From an uncultured Pseudorhodobacter sp. (GTDB lineage: Bacteria; Pseudomonadota; Alphaproteobacteria; Rhodobacterales; Rhodobacteraceae), in contig CAMFIX010000081.1 of assembly GCA_945952425.1 (NCBI GenBank), positions 1 through 9,407 of the forward strand: a stretch of DNA of 9,407 nucleotides, given 5' to 3'. Position 1 is the stretch's first letter. Each line of letters starts with the position of its first letter. Positions 1 to 6,501 of this stretch are shown piece by piece. The position numbers and the translations under genes are program-made. The notes under the pieces were generated by a model. That model ran no database searches, was not told the origin of the DNA, and saw only the letters and a program-made list of their open reading frames with translations.

Positions 1-21
1 GGAGATGTGTATAAGAGACAG
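1..21 (+). other. Nextera/Tn5 sequencing adapter remnant (artefact)
   Basis: Bases 3-21 read AGATGTGTATAAGAGACAG, identical to the 19-bp Tn5 mosaic end used in Nextera libraries. The two bases before it (GG) fit the Read 2 version of the adapter (…CTCGG-AGATG…) and not the Read 1 version (…GCGTC-AGATG…). This is library-construction sequence left at a contig end. It is not a mobile element of the organism, and genomic DNA starts at about base 22. Confidence 0.97.
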
Positions 22-353
22 GTGTAATAGCGGTTCGAGAGGTTCCCCGCCCCCAGAACCTGCACCACCACGGCCTCCGCCCCCTGCGCCAGTTCCAGCA
101 GGGAGGGCTCGTTCAGGTAAACATCCGGTCCCGCATTGGGAATCCCCAGGTTGACCGCGCCGAAACCGACCTCTTCCTCGACCAGGTCGGGAAACGGGTC
201 GGGAATGAACTTGCCGTAAGTCTCGTTCCCGCCGAAAAACACCACGTAAGGCCGATCCAGCGACCGCCGCGGCCCGCGAAACGACATGTTCGCCGCACCA
301 TACCGGCATGGAAAATAATCCAATACGCCTTCGCTTGGCAAAGCATAGGCCAT
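22..353 (-). CDS. DUF6473 family protein, N-terminal part (3' end missing)
   Basis: The minus strand is open from ATG at 353 to the adapter boundary, giving about 110 residues with no stop. The protein starts MAYALPSEGVLDYFPCRYGA and continues with RGPRRSLDRPYVVFFGGNETYGKFIPDPFPDLV, then GIPNAGPDVYLNEP and finally VVQVLGAGNLSNRYYT. I recognise this as the uncharacterised DUF6473 family, common in Rhodobacteraceae; the function is unknown. The FFGGNETYG and NLGIPNAGPDVYL segments suggest an alpha/beta Rossmann-like or SGNH-hydrolase-like fold, but this is inference. An in-frame ATG four codons upstream (365) is possible; the start at 353 has a GGTGG 6 nt ahead of it and matches the usual N-terminus better. 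The gene is divergent from hbd. The rest of the gene lies beyond the contig edge. Confidence 0.82.
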
Positions 354-485
354 CTTACCCACCATCAGTTTTACACACCCAAAAGGAACTCTGCCCGATT
401 CCCGTTTCCAAAGGGTTGAAGTCGGGGTTTTCGGAAAATCCGCGGCAACAAGGGGGGCGAGGCCTTGTGCCGCAATGCAGCGGGG

Positions 486-514
486 TTGAAGGGGGCGGCG
501 CGGGCGCCTAGACT
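486..514 (+). promoter_or_regulatory. Putative sigma-70-type promoter of hbd
   Basis: TTGAAG (486-491) and TAGACT (509-514) lie exactly 17 bp apart and match the -35 and -10 consensus at four of six positions each. Transcription would begin near 521, leaving a leader of about 18 nt with the AAGGGGG ribosome binding site (527-533) before ATG 539. The prediction rests on the sequence pattern alone. The rest of the 354-538 gap between the divergent genes holds nothing I can name. Confidence 0.4.
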
Positions 515-538
515 TCGGGCGGTTTCAAGGGGGCTGCG

Positions 539-1414
539 ATGGACATTCGGCGCGTGGGCGTGGTGGGCGCGGGGCAGATGGGCAATGGGATCGCCCATGT
601 CTTCGCGCTCGCGGGATACGAGGTCGTGCTGCACGACATCGCGGAGCAAAGCCTGGCCTCGGCCCTGGCGACGATCGGGCGCAACCTCGACCGGCAGGTC
701 AGCCGCGGCAAGATCGACGCCGAGGCCAAGGCGGCCGCACTGGGCCGCATCGCCACCTCGCTCGACATCGCGGCGCTGGGGCCGACCGACCTGATCATCG
801 AGGCGGCGACCGAGAAGGAAGACATCAAGAACAAGATCTTCGCCAGCCTGGGGCCCCATCTGGCGCCGCATACGATCCTGACCTCGAACACCTCGTCGAT
901 CTCGATCACCCGGCTGGCCAGCCGGACGGATCGGCCGGAAAAGTTCATGGGCTTTCACTTCATGAACCCGGTGCCGGTGATGCAGCTGGTGGAACTCATC
1001 CGCGGCATCGCGACCGACGGGCCGACCTATGACGCATTGAAAGGCGTGGTCGAAAGGTTGGGCAAGACGGCCTCCTCGTCGGAGGATTTCCCGGCCTTCA
1101 TCGTCAACCGCATCCTGATTCCGATGATCAACGAGGCGGTCTATACGCTGTATGAGGGGGTGGGCTCGGTCCGCTCCATCGACACGGCGCTGAAGCTTGG
1201 GGCCAATCACCCGATGGGCCCGTTGGAGCTGGCGGATTTCATCGGGCTGGACACCTGCCTGGCCATCATGAACGTGCTGTACGAGGGGCTCGCGGATACG
1301 AAATACCGCCCCTGCCCGCTTTTGACCAAATATGTCGAGGCCGGTTGGCTGGGGCGCAAGTCGCAGCGCGGTTTCTACGATTACCGCGGCGAGGTGCCGG
1401 TTCCTACGCGCTGA
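539..1414 (+). CDS. hbd: 3-hydroxybutyryl-CoA dehydrogenase
   Basis: This 291-residue protein is full length for the short, soluble (S)-3-hydroxyacyl-CoA dehydrogenases. It interconverts acetoacetyl-CoA and 3-hydroxybutyryl-CoA with NAD(H) in the cytoplasm. The N-terminal Rossmann domain shows GAGQMG (residues 10-15), with Asp33 at the end of beta-2, as in NAD-preferring members. The catalytic set is intact: Ser119 in SNTSSISIT, His140 in GFHFMNPVP, Glu152 in QLVELI and Asn190 in FIVNRILIP, at the same mutual spacing as in the human and clostridial enzymes. The C-terminal dimerisation domain has NHPMGPLELADFIGLDT (223-239) and ends GRKSQRGFYDY. AAGGGGG, 5 nt before ATG 539, supports the start. 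In related bacteria hbd often lies near etfBA, which could sit beyond the left edge. Likely roles are butyrate/PHB turnover and beta-oxidation of short acyl-CoAs. Family assignment is very secure. Confidence 0.95.
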   Translation: MDIRRVGVVGAGQMGNGIAHVFALAGYEVVLHDIAEQSLASALATIGRNLDRQVSRGKIDAEAKAAALGRIATSLDIAALGPTDLIIEAATEKEDIKNKIFASLGPHLAPHTILTSNTSSISITRLASRTDRPEKFMGFHFMNPVPVMQLVELIRGIATDGPTYDALKGVVERLGKTASSSEDFPAFIVNRILIPMINEAVYTLYEGVGSVRSIDTALKLGANHPMGPLELADFIGLDTCLAIMNVLYEGLADTKYRPCPLLTKYVEAGWLGRKSQRGFYDYRGEVPVPTR

Positions 1415-2171
1415 GGGCCTGGCGCACCAGGTTCAGCCCGGTCAGGATCAAGAGACCTTGCGTCCAGCGCCGAAAGGCCTGGGCGTCCAGCCGGTCCTGG
1501 ATCGCATTGCCCGCGAACTGGCCGATCTGCGCCGCCACAGCCAGCACCGCCGAAAAGGCCGCGGTCTGCGCGTTCAGCACCCCTGTCGCCAGATGCGACC
1601 CCGCCAGCACCACCGCGCCCAGCAGGAAGACCACGCCCTGCACCCGCACCGTCTCCAGCTTTTCGGCGCGGACCGACAGAAGATAGATGATGAGCGGCGG
1701 CCCCCAGATGCCGCTGACCCCGCCGTAAAGCCCGCCGATGGCACCCAGCACCCACTCCGCCCGCGCCCGGTGCTGCAGGGGCAGCGCGAGGTTCAACCCG
1801 GCGATCTGCGCCCCGGCGAACAGCGTAATCGGCAGGCCGAGCCCCAGCAGAAAGGCGCGCTCGGGGATGACATGGACGAAGCGCGAGGAGATGACGATGA
1901 AGACCAGCGTCGCGATCAGGAAGCGGCGGTAGGTCATGGCGGTTTGCGCGGCCGGCGCGATCCCCTGCCGCAAAGCCTGCGACAGGTTCGTCAGAAGCGT
2001 CGGCAGGATCAGCCCCGCCAAGGCGAGTTGCGGCGGCAGAAAGGCGGAAAAGGCGCTCATCATGATCAGCGGCATGGCAAATCCCGCCACGCCTTTCACG
2101 ACACCGGCGAAAAGCGCGATGGCAAGGGCGGCGGCGAAAGCCGCGGGGGACAGGCCGGCCATGATCTCCAT
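1404..2171 (-). CDS. TauE/SafE (TSUP) family membrane permease
   Basis: A 255-residue, very hydrophobic protein with about eight predicted membrane helices and two homologous halves. Each half carries a TSUP signature: FAGVVKGVAGFAMPLIMM at 21-38 and GAIGGLYGGVSGIWGPPL at 143-160. The family comprises inner-membrane carriers linked to export of sulfite, sulfoacetate and other small organic anions. The substrate cannot be read from the sequence, and the neighbours (hbd, a DUF3859-like protein) give no sulfur context. Two in-frame starts are possible, ATG 2171 and ATG 2162 (MAGLSP…). AAGGCG precedes the first at short distance, and GGAG lies only 3 nt from the second, so the start is uncertain by three codons. 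The 3' end overlaps the end of convergent hbd by 11 bp, with no room for a terminator between them. Confidence 0.88.
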   Translation of the reverse strand: MEIMAGLSPAAFAAALAIALFAGVVKGVAGFAMPLIMMSAFSAFLPPQLALAGLILPTLLTNLSQALRQGIAPAAQTAMTYRRFLIATLVFIVISSRFVHVIPERAFLLGLGLPITLFAGAQIAGLNLALPLQHRARAEWVLGAIGGLYGGVSGIWGPPLIIYLLSVRAEKLETVRVQGVVFLLGAVVLAGSHLATGVLNAQTAAFSAVLAVAAQIGQFAGNAIQDRLDAQAFRRWTQGLLILTGLNLVRQALSA

Positions 2172-2220
2172 GCCGCCTTGCTAACGCCGGGCGGCGCCGG
2201 GGGAAAGCCCCGCCGACCGA

Positions 2221-2249
2221 TTGACCGCGCAGGTGCCCCCTGCGAGACT
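2221..2249 (+). promoter_or_regulatory. Weak candidate promoter for the DUF3859-like gene
   Basis: TTGACC (2221-2226, five of six to the -35 consensus) is followed after 17 bp by GAGACT (2244-2249, three of six to the -10). It lies in the 108-bp gap between the divergent TauE/SafE and DUF3859-like genes, 30 nt upstream of the TTG start. The -10 is poor, so this is only a suggestion. Confidence 0.25.
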
Positions 2250-2279
2250 GACCCGGATCAGTCCTGGCGGAGGTTCCTC

Positions 2280-2810
2280 TTGCGCGGCTTGCTTCTTCTC
2301 TTGACGGCGCTGCTTTTGGGCCAAGCGGCCCTGGCCGAACCGGCCGCCTGGCTGGACCCCGCGGCCGTCCAAAGCCTGACGGCGGGGATTTTCTGCAAGG
2401 CCGGGCCGGGCGTGCCAAGCGACGAACCCGGCACGATCCCCGGCACGTTCAAGCGGATCGACCAACCCAGCCTGATCGCCCCCACCCAGCGCATTCCCGA
2501 TGCCGATGGGCTGCTCTTCGGGGTCGATGAACGTCTGGCGCCCCGGCTGCGCGACCGTCTGGTGCTTACGGTCGACCATCCTCCCTTCGGCCCGCAGGCG
2601 GTCACGCGGGAAAGCTGGACCTCGGTCGTCCATCCCAAGGGCACGACGTTCCACGGCTATGCCCTGGGCGGGCTGGGCGGTGACCCGAAAGGGCATTGGG
2701 TGATCTCGGGGCAGCGCCGAGGCAAACTGGTGTTCCGGGTGGAGTTCGAGGTGGTGCGGGCGACGCAGGCCGAGCGCGACCGCTATCGGGACTGCGCCAC
2801 GGGATATTAG
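2280..2810 (+). CDS. Exported DUF3859-like protein (TTG start)
   Basis: A 176-residue protein of unknown function, probably periplasmic. There is no usable ATG or GTG; TTG at 2280 is preceded by GGAGG (2269-2273) with an ideal 6-nt gap. From that start the N-terminus is a classic signal peptide: one Arg, a leucine-rich core, and a likely cleavage after ALA at residue 19 (ALA|EPAAW). The mature part resembles DUF3859 proteins: AGIFCKAG near 35-42, then LTVDHPPFGP (96-105), AVTRESW (107-113) and a C-terminal FRVEFEVV beta strand (152-159). Family members are predicted beta-sandwich domains with no known activity. Cys39 and Cys172 are the only cysteines of the mature protein and could form a disulfide in the periplasm. 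A 97-bp gap separates it from mcd, so co-transcription is possible. The family call is from memory and moderately sure; export is well supported. Confidence 0.75.
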   Translation: MRGLLLLLTALLLGQAALAEPAAWLDPAAVQSLTAGIFCKAGPGVPSDEPGTIPGTFKRIDQPSLIAPTQRIPDADGLLFGVDERLAPRLRDRLVLTVDHPPFGPQAVTRESWTSVVHPKGTTFHGYALGGLGGDPKGHWVISGQRRGKLVFRVEFEVVRATQAERDRYRDCATGY

Positions 2811-2843
2811 GCGGGTCACATTCGTGCCCGCTGATGCCGCGCG

Positions 2844-2883
2844 TTGAAATTATATTGCGCTGCGACTGCGAAAGGCTTATGCC
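2844..2883 (+). promoter_or_regulatory. AT-rich candidate promoter region of mcd
   Basis: In otherwise GC-rich DNA this stretch holds TTGAAATTATATT (2844-2856). One reading pairs TTGCGC (2855-2860) with TATGCC (2878-2883) over 17 bp, which would put transcription start near 2890 and leave the AGGAGG site (2897-2902) in the leader. TTGAAA (2844-2849) is a better -35 but has no good -10 at 16-18 bp, and TATATT (2851-2856) is a good -10 but lacks a -35. The local base shift is visible; the exact promoter is not resolved. Confidence 0.3.
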
Positions 2884-2907
2884 ATGGGCAAGGATCAGGA
2901 GGATGCC

Positions 2908-4536
2908 ATGCCCGACGGACAAGACCTTTCCACGCCGCTTTTGCCGCAGGTTCTGACGCTGACCGAGGCGGCCTTGGCCGAGCTTGGCCCGCATCTCGCC
3001 GCGGCGCGGGCGGCGCTGGCGGCGCGGGTGACGCTGGCCGGGAAGGTCAGCGCCGAGGCGCTGGAGCGGCACCAGGCGGCGGCGCATGGGCTGGCCTGGC
3101 GGGCGACCTATGTGCAGGCGTTGCAAGAGCTCGACGCCTGGGCGCGGGGCTTGCCGACCCTGGGCGAGGTCGAGGCGCTGGTGCTGCAGATCGGCTTCGG
3201 CGAATACCTTTGCCAGCTGCAGGGCGGCATCCCGATGAGCCAGGGCGAGATCGCGCGGGGGGCAGAGCTTGGCGTGGACTATACGCCCGGCCCCGAGGCC
3301 CGCGCGCTGATGGCGCCGAACGAAGCGGCCAAGGCGCGGCTCGTCGCGCTCTTGCGCGAGGGGGTTGCGCCGGCTTCGGGTCTTGACGACGAGCTGGAGA
3401 TGATCCGCGCGCAATTCCGCCGCTTTGCCGAGGAAGAGGTCGTGCCGCACGCCCAGGACTGGCACCGCGAAGACGCGCTGATCCCGATGGAGATCATCGA
3501 AAAGCTGGCCGCAATGGGCGTCTTCGGCCTGACGATCCCGGAAGAGCATGGCGGCTTCGGCCTGCCCAAGGCGGCGATGGTCGTGGTCAGCGAAGAGCTT
3601 TCACGCGGCTATATCGGGGTGGGTTCGCTGGGCACCCGCAGCGAGATCGCGGCAGAGCTGATCCTGTGCGGCGGCACCGCCGCGCAAAAGGCCGAATGGC
3701 TGCCCCGCATCGCCAGCGCCGAAGTGCTGCCGACCGCGGTCTTTACCGAGCCGAACACCGGCAGCGACCTCGGCTCGCTTCGCACCCGGGCGGTGCTGCA
3801 GGACGGCACCTGGCGCGTCACGGGCAACAAGACCTGGATCACCCATGCCGCCCGCGCCCATGTGATGATGCTGATGACGCGCACCGGGGCCGAGACCGAC
3901 TGGCGCGGCCTCAGCCTGCTGATCGCGGAAAAGACACCGGGCACGGTCGAGACGCCTTTCCCGACGCCGGGGATGAGTGGGTCGGAGATTCGCGTGCTGG
4001 GCTATCGGGGGATGAAGGAATACGAGCTCTCCTTCGACGGATTCGCGGTGCCGGAGGGGAATCTTCTGGGCGGGGTGACGGGGCAAGGGTTCAAGCAGCT
4101 GATGCAGACCTTCGAATCGGCGCGCATCCAGACGGCGGCGCGGGCGATCGGGGTGGCGCAGGCGGCGCTGGACTGCGCTTTGCGTTATGCCTGTGACCGG
4201 GTGCAGTTCGGCAAGCCCTTGGTGGAGTTTCCGCGCGTGGCGGGGAAACTCGCGATGATGGCGGTGGAAATCGCCATCGCCCGGCAGATCACCTATCACG
4301 CGGCGCGGGCCAAGGACGCGGGCAAGCGCTGCGATCTGGAGGCCGGGATGGCGAAGCTTCTCGCCGCGCGGGTGGCCTGGGCCGCGGCGGACAATGGGGT
4401 GCAGATCCATGGCGGCAACGGTTTCGCCGAGGAATATCTGGCGAGCCGGTTGCTGGTGGACGCCCGCATCCTCTCGATCTTCGAAGGGGCGGCGGAAATT
4501 CAGGCCAATGTGATTGCCAGGCGGCTGCTGGAGTAA
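2908..4536 (+). CDS. mcd: (2S)-methylsuccinyl-CoA dehydrogenase
   Basis: A 542-residue FAD enzyme of the acyl-CoA dehydrogenase superfamily. Mcd oxidises (2S)-methylsuccinyl-CoA to mesaconyl-CoA in the ethylmalonyl-CoA pathway, which replaces the glyoxylate shunt in many Rhodobacteraceae and passes electrons to ETF. It is about 150 residues longer than ordinary short-chain dehydrogenases. The extra N-terminal helical region, with LQIGFGEYLCQLQGGIPMSQ at 93-112, is what points to Mcd. The core starts near residue 160. It contains FTEPNTGSDLGS (279-290), a complete family signature QIHGGNGFAEEYLASRLLVD (499-518) and FEGAAEIQ (525-532), whose Glu526 aligns with the usual catalytic base. ATG 2908 is preferred because AGGAGG (2897-2902) sits 5 nt upstream; an in-frame ATG at 2884 would add eight residues but lacks such a site. 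A less likely alternative is a generic acyl-CoA dehydrogenase with an N-terminal extension. Confidence 0.85.
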   Translation: MPDGQDLSTPLLPQVLTLTEAALAELGPHLAAARAALAARVTLAGKVSAEALERHQAAAHGLAWRATYVQALQELDAWARGLPTLGEVEALVLQIGFGEYLCQLQGGIPMSQGEIARGAELGVDYTPGPEARALMAPNEAAKARLVALLREGVAPASGLDDELEMIRAQFRRFAEEEVVPHAQDWHREDALIPMEIIEKLAAMGVFGLTIPEEHGGFGLPKAAMVVVSEELSRGYIGVGSLGTRSEIAAELILCGGTAAQKAEWLPRIASAEVLPTAVFTEPNTGSDLGSLRTRAVLQDGTWRVTGNKTWITHAARAHVMMLMTRTGAETDWRGLSLLIAEKTPGTVETPFPTPGMSGSEIRVLGYRGMKEYELSFDGFAVPEGNLLGGVTGQGFKQLMQTFESARIQTAARAIGVAQAALDCALRYACDRVQFGKPLVEFPRVAGKLAMMAVEIAIARQITYHAARAKDAGKRCDLEAGMAKLLAARVAWAAADNGVQIHGGNGFAEEYLASRLLVDARILSIFEGAAEIQANVIARRLLE

Positions 4537-4577
4537 GCGGGGGCGCCTGCCCCCTGCACCCCCGGGAGTATTTGGGC
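4537..4577. terminator. Stem-loop between convergent mcd and the FAD oxidoreductase gene
   Basis: GGGGGC (4539-4544) and GCCCCC (4549-4554) form a 6-bp all-GC stem with a GCCT loop. One more GC step (4537-4538 with 4556-4557) is possible across a bulged T. It is followed by ACCCCCGGGAGTATTTGGGC (4558-4577). It begins immediately after the mcd stop and fills most of the 54-bp gap before the end of the opposing gene, so it probably terminates mcd and perhaps both genes. There is no long T tract. From memory, very similar stem plus CCCCGGGAGTATTT tails recur after genes in Rhodobacteraceae genomes. Confidence 0.55.
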
Positions 4578-4590
4578 AAATGCGAAAGGG

Positions 4591-5796
4591 TTAAAGGCGG
4601 AAGCTTTCGGGGATGCGGTCTTCGCCCTCGATCAGGTCCAGCAGCAGGCGGGCCATCAGGGGGGGCAGCGCGAAGCCGATCTTGAAGCCACCATTGGCCA
4701 CGTAATGGCCGGGGCGCAGCGGCCAGGGGCCCAGCAGCGGGCCGCGGGACTGCGCCCTTGGCCTGATGCCGGACCAGCGCCCGATCTCGGGGGCTTGCGC
4801 CAGGGCCGGGACCAGCGCACGGGCCTTGGCCAGCAGTGCATCGGCCTGGGCATCGGGGGCCTCGTCGGTCCAGGTGTTTTCCGAGGTCGAGCCGATGGCG
4901 ATGGTCCCGTCGACATGGGGCACGATGTGGACGCCCTCGGCATAGATCTGCGGGGCGGTCTCATAGCCCGGCAGGTAAAGCGACAGGGCCTGGCCTTTCA
5001 CCCCCTGGCCGATCTTGCGGCCGAGCGTCTGGGTCAGCTCGGCCAGGCCCCAATGGCCGGTGGCCCAGATGACCGGCGTATCGGTGTCGGCCTCGGGCGG
5101 CGGCGGCGCGGCGGCCAAGGGCATCGGCACGGCGAAAGGATCGGCGGGGTCGCCTTCGGGGACGGCGACCGCCGCGGGCTTGGCGGCGCCCAGGACCACC
5201 TCGGGCCCGCGCAGGATGCCGCCGCCCCAGACGATGCCCGCGCCCGTCACCACCTCTTCGCCGGTCACCACGGTGCCGCCCGTCATCACCTCGGCCCCCT
5301 TGGCCTTCAGCGCCGCCATCAGACTTGCCAACGCACGGCGCGGCGAGACCCTGGCGGTCAGCGTGTCATGCACCAGAAATCCGCTGGGCGAGAGCGGGGC
5401 GAAGGCGCCGCCTGCGGGCACGACCTCCCACCGGGCCTGGCCCTGCCAAAGCTCGGTGGCGGCGGCGGCGCGGGCCTGGGCCAGCGCCAGCCCGGCCTCG
5501 TCCTGGATCGGCTGCAGCCGCCCGGCGCGCAGATGCCCGGGCGAGACCCCGCCCGCGGCCTGAACCTCGGCCCAGAACCCCTCGGCCGCCAAAAGCGCCT
5601 GCAGCTGAAAGGCCTTGGCGGCAGTCCATTGTTCGGGCGCATGCGGGGCCAGCGCACCGACCAGCCCGCCCGAGGCCCCGGCGCCGATGGCCGTGCGCTC
5701 GACCAGCCGCACGCGCAGGCCGCGACGCGCCGCCTCCCAGGCGCAACACAGGCCCATGATCCCGCCGCCCATCACCGTCAGATCATGCCTTGCCAT
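4591..5796 (-). CDS. FAD-dependent oxidoreductase, DAO family; candidate MnmC1-like partner of MnmD
   Basis: A 401-residue flavoprotein of the D-amino-acid oxidase/glycine oxidase fold. Residues 8-15 (VMGGGIMG) are the dinucleotide-binding loop, Glu33 in LVER contacts the adenosine ribose in this fold, and GAGASGG (38-44) follows. The second FAD strand is WATGHWGL (244-251); the C-terminus has GIRPRAQSRGPLLGP (343-357) and VANGGFKIGFALPPL (366-380), typical of amine oxidases acting on small glycine-type amines. An Ala/Pro-rich stretch at about 201-240 looks like an insertion. The gene diverges from mnmD across 45 bp. In bifunctional MnmC the domain beside the MnmD-type methyltransferase is just such an FAD oxidase, which removes the carboxymethyl group from cmnm5(s2)U34, so this may be the separated half; that is inference. 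ThiO-like glycine oxidase or another amine oxidase remains possible. ATG 5796 follows a G-rich AAGGGGGCGGGGA leader. Confidence 0.85.
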   Translation of the reverse strand: MARHDLTVMGGGIMGLCCAWEAARRGLRVRLVERTAIGAGASGGLVGALAPHAPEQWTAAKAFQLQALLAAEGFWAEVQAAGGVSPGHLRAGRLQPIQDEAGLALAQARAAAATELWQGQARWEVVPAGGAFAPLSPSGFLVHDTLTARVSPRRALASLMAALKAKGAEVMTGGTVVTGEEVVTGAGIVWGGGILRGPEVVLGAAKPAAVAVPEGDPADPFAVPMPLAAAPPPPEADTDTPVIWATGHWGLAELTQTLGRKIGQGVKGQALSLYLPGYETAPQIYAEGVHIVPHVDGTIAIGSTSENTWTDEAPDAQADALLAKARALVPALAQAPEIGRWSGIRPRAQSRGPLLGPWPLRPGHYVANGGFKIGFALPPLMARLLLDLIEGEDRIPESFRL

Positions 5797-5841
5797 TCCC
5801 CGCCCCCTTGCCCATGGTCCCGCCGGACGAGGATAGCGGCA

Positions 5842-6501
5842 ATGGCAGGCAGGCAACAGGCAGAGCTCGACTGGCGCGACGGGGCGATCCCGGTTTCCAC
5901 GCGCTTTGACGACCCCTATTTCAGCCTGGCCGGTGGGTTGGAAGAGACGCGCCACGTCTTCCTTTCGGGCAACGACCTGCCCGCGCGGGCCATCGCGGGG
6001 TTTCGGGTGGCCGAACTGGGCTTCGGCACGGGGCTGAACCTTCTGGCCTTGCACCTTGCCGCGCCGGGCGTGGCGCTGCATTACACCACCTTCGAGGGCT
6101 TTCCGATGAGCGCCGCCGAGATGGCCCGGGCGCACCAGGCCTTTCCGGCGGCCGCCGCCGTCTCGGCGCCCCTTCTGGCGGCCTGGGAGACGGGCGCGAG
6201 GGCTTTTGCCTTCCACGCCATCGCGGTCACGGTGATCGAGGGCGATGTGCGCGAGACGCTGCCGGCCTGGGAGGGTGCGGCCGATGCCTGGTTCCTGGAC
6301 GGGTTCTCCCCGGCCAAGAACCCCGAGATGTGGGGGCCCGACCTGATGGCCGAGGTCGGGCATCACACCGCACCGGGGGGCAGTTTCGCGACCTATACCG
6401 CGGCGGGCCATGTGCGGGCGGCCCTGGCCGCGGCGGGCTTTGCGGTGGAGCGTCGCCCGGGCTTCGGGACGAAACGACACATGACGGTTGGGCGGAAATG
6501 A
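5842..6501 (+). CDS. mnmD: tRNA (5-methylaminomethyl-2-thiouridine)(34)-methyltransferase MnmD
   Basis: A 219-residue, S-adenosylmethionine-dependent enzyme equivalent to the methyltransferase half of E. coli MnmC (MnmC2, former DUF752). It makes mnm5(s2)U from nm5(s2)U at the wobble position of tRNAs reading A/G-ending codons. The N-terminus contains PVSTRFDDPYFSLAGG and LEETRHVFLSGNDLP, matching the conserved MnmC entry region. Residues 56-66 (VAELGFGTGLN) are SAM motif I. DGFSPAKNPEMW (153-164) is the hallmark catalytic/tRNA motif, and GGSFATYT…GFGTKRHM closes the domain. Length fits stand-alone MnmD without the fused oxidase. GAGG (5829-5832) lies 9 nt before ATG 5842. The stop overlaps the next start (ATGA at 6498-6501), so it is probably translated together with the first EamA gene. 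Identification is very secure. Confidence 0.94.
   Translation: MAGRQQAELDWRDGAIPVSTRFDDPYFSLAGGLEETRHVFLSGNDLPARAIAGFRVAELGFGTGLNLLALHLAAPGVALHYTTFEGFPMSAAEMARAHQAFPAAAAVSAPLLAAWETGARAFAFHAIAVTVIEGDVRETLPAWEGAADAWFLDGFSPAKNPEMWGPDLMAEVGHHTAPGGSFATYTAAGHVRAALAAAGFAVERRPGFGTKRHMTVGRK

Noticed and set aside
3..21. Mosaic end as sign of a Tn5-like transposon in the genome
   Set aside because: It is at the extreme contig end, with a Read 2 adapter base pattern and no transposase, so it is a library artefact.
371..1210. 279-residue minus-strand frame opposite hbd
   Set aside because: Composition is rich in Arg, Asp, Gly and His, with no family resemblance; it is a shadow of hbd.
1332..2810. 492-residue plus-strand open frame
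   Set aside because: Its first two thirds lie antisense to the clear TauE/SafE gene and are an Arg/Gln/Pro-rich GC artefact. Only the part from TTG 2280 is a gene.
4591..6480. 629-residue minus-strand frame as a fused oxidoreductase
   Set aside because: The first 228 residues are antisense to mnmD and low complexity. The FAD protein starts at 5796 (MARHDLTVMGGG).
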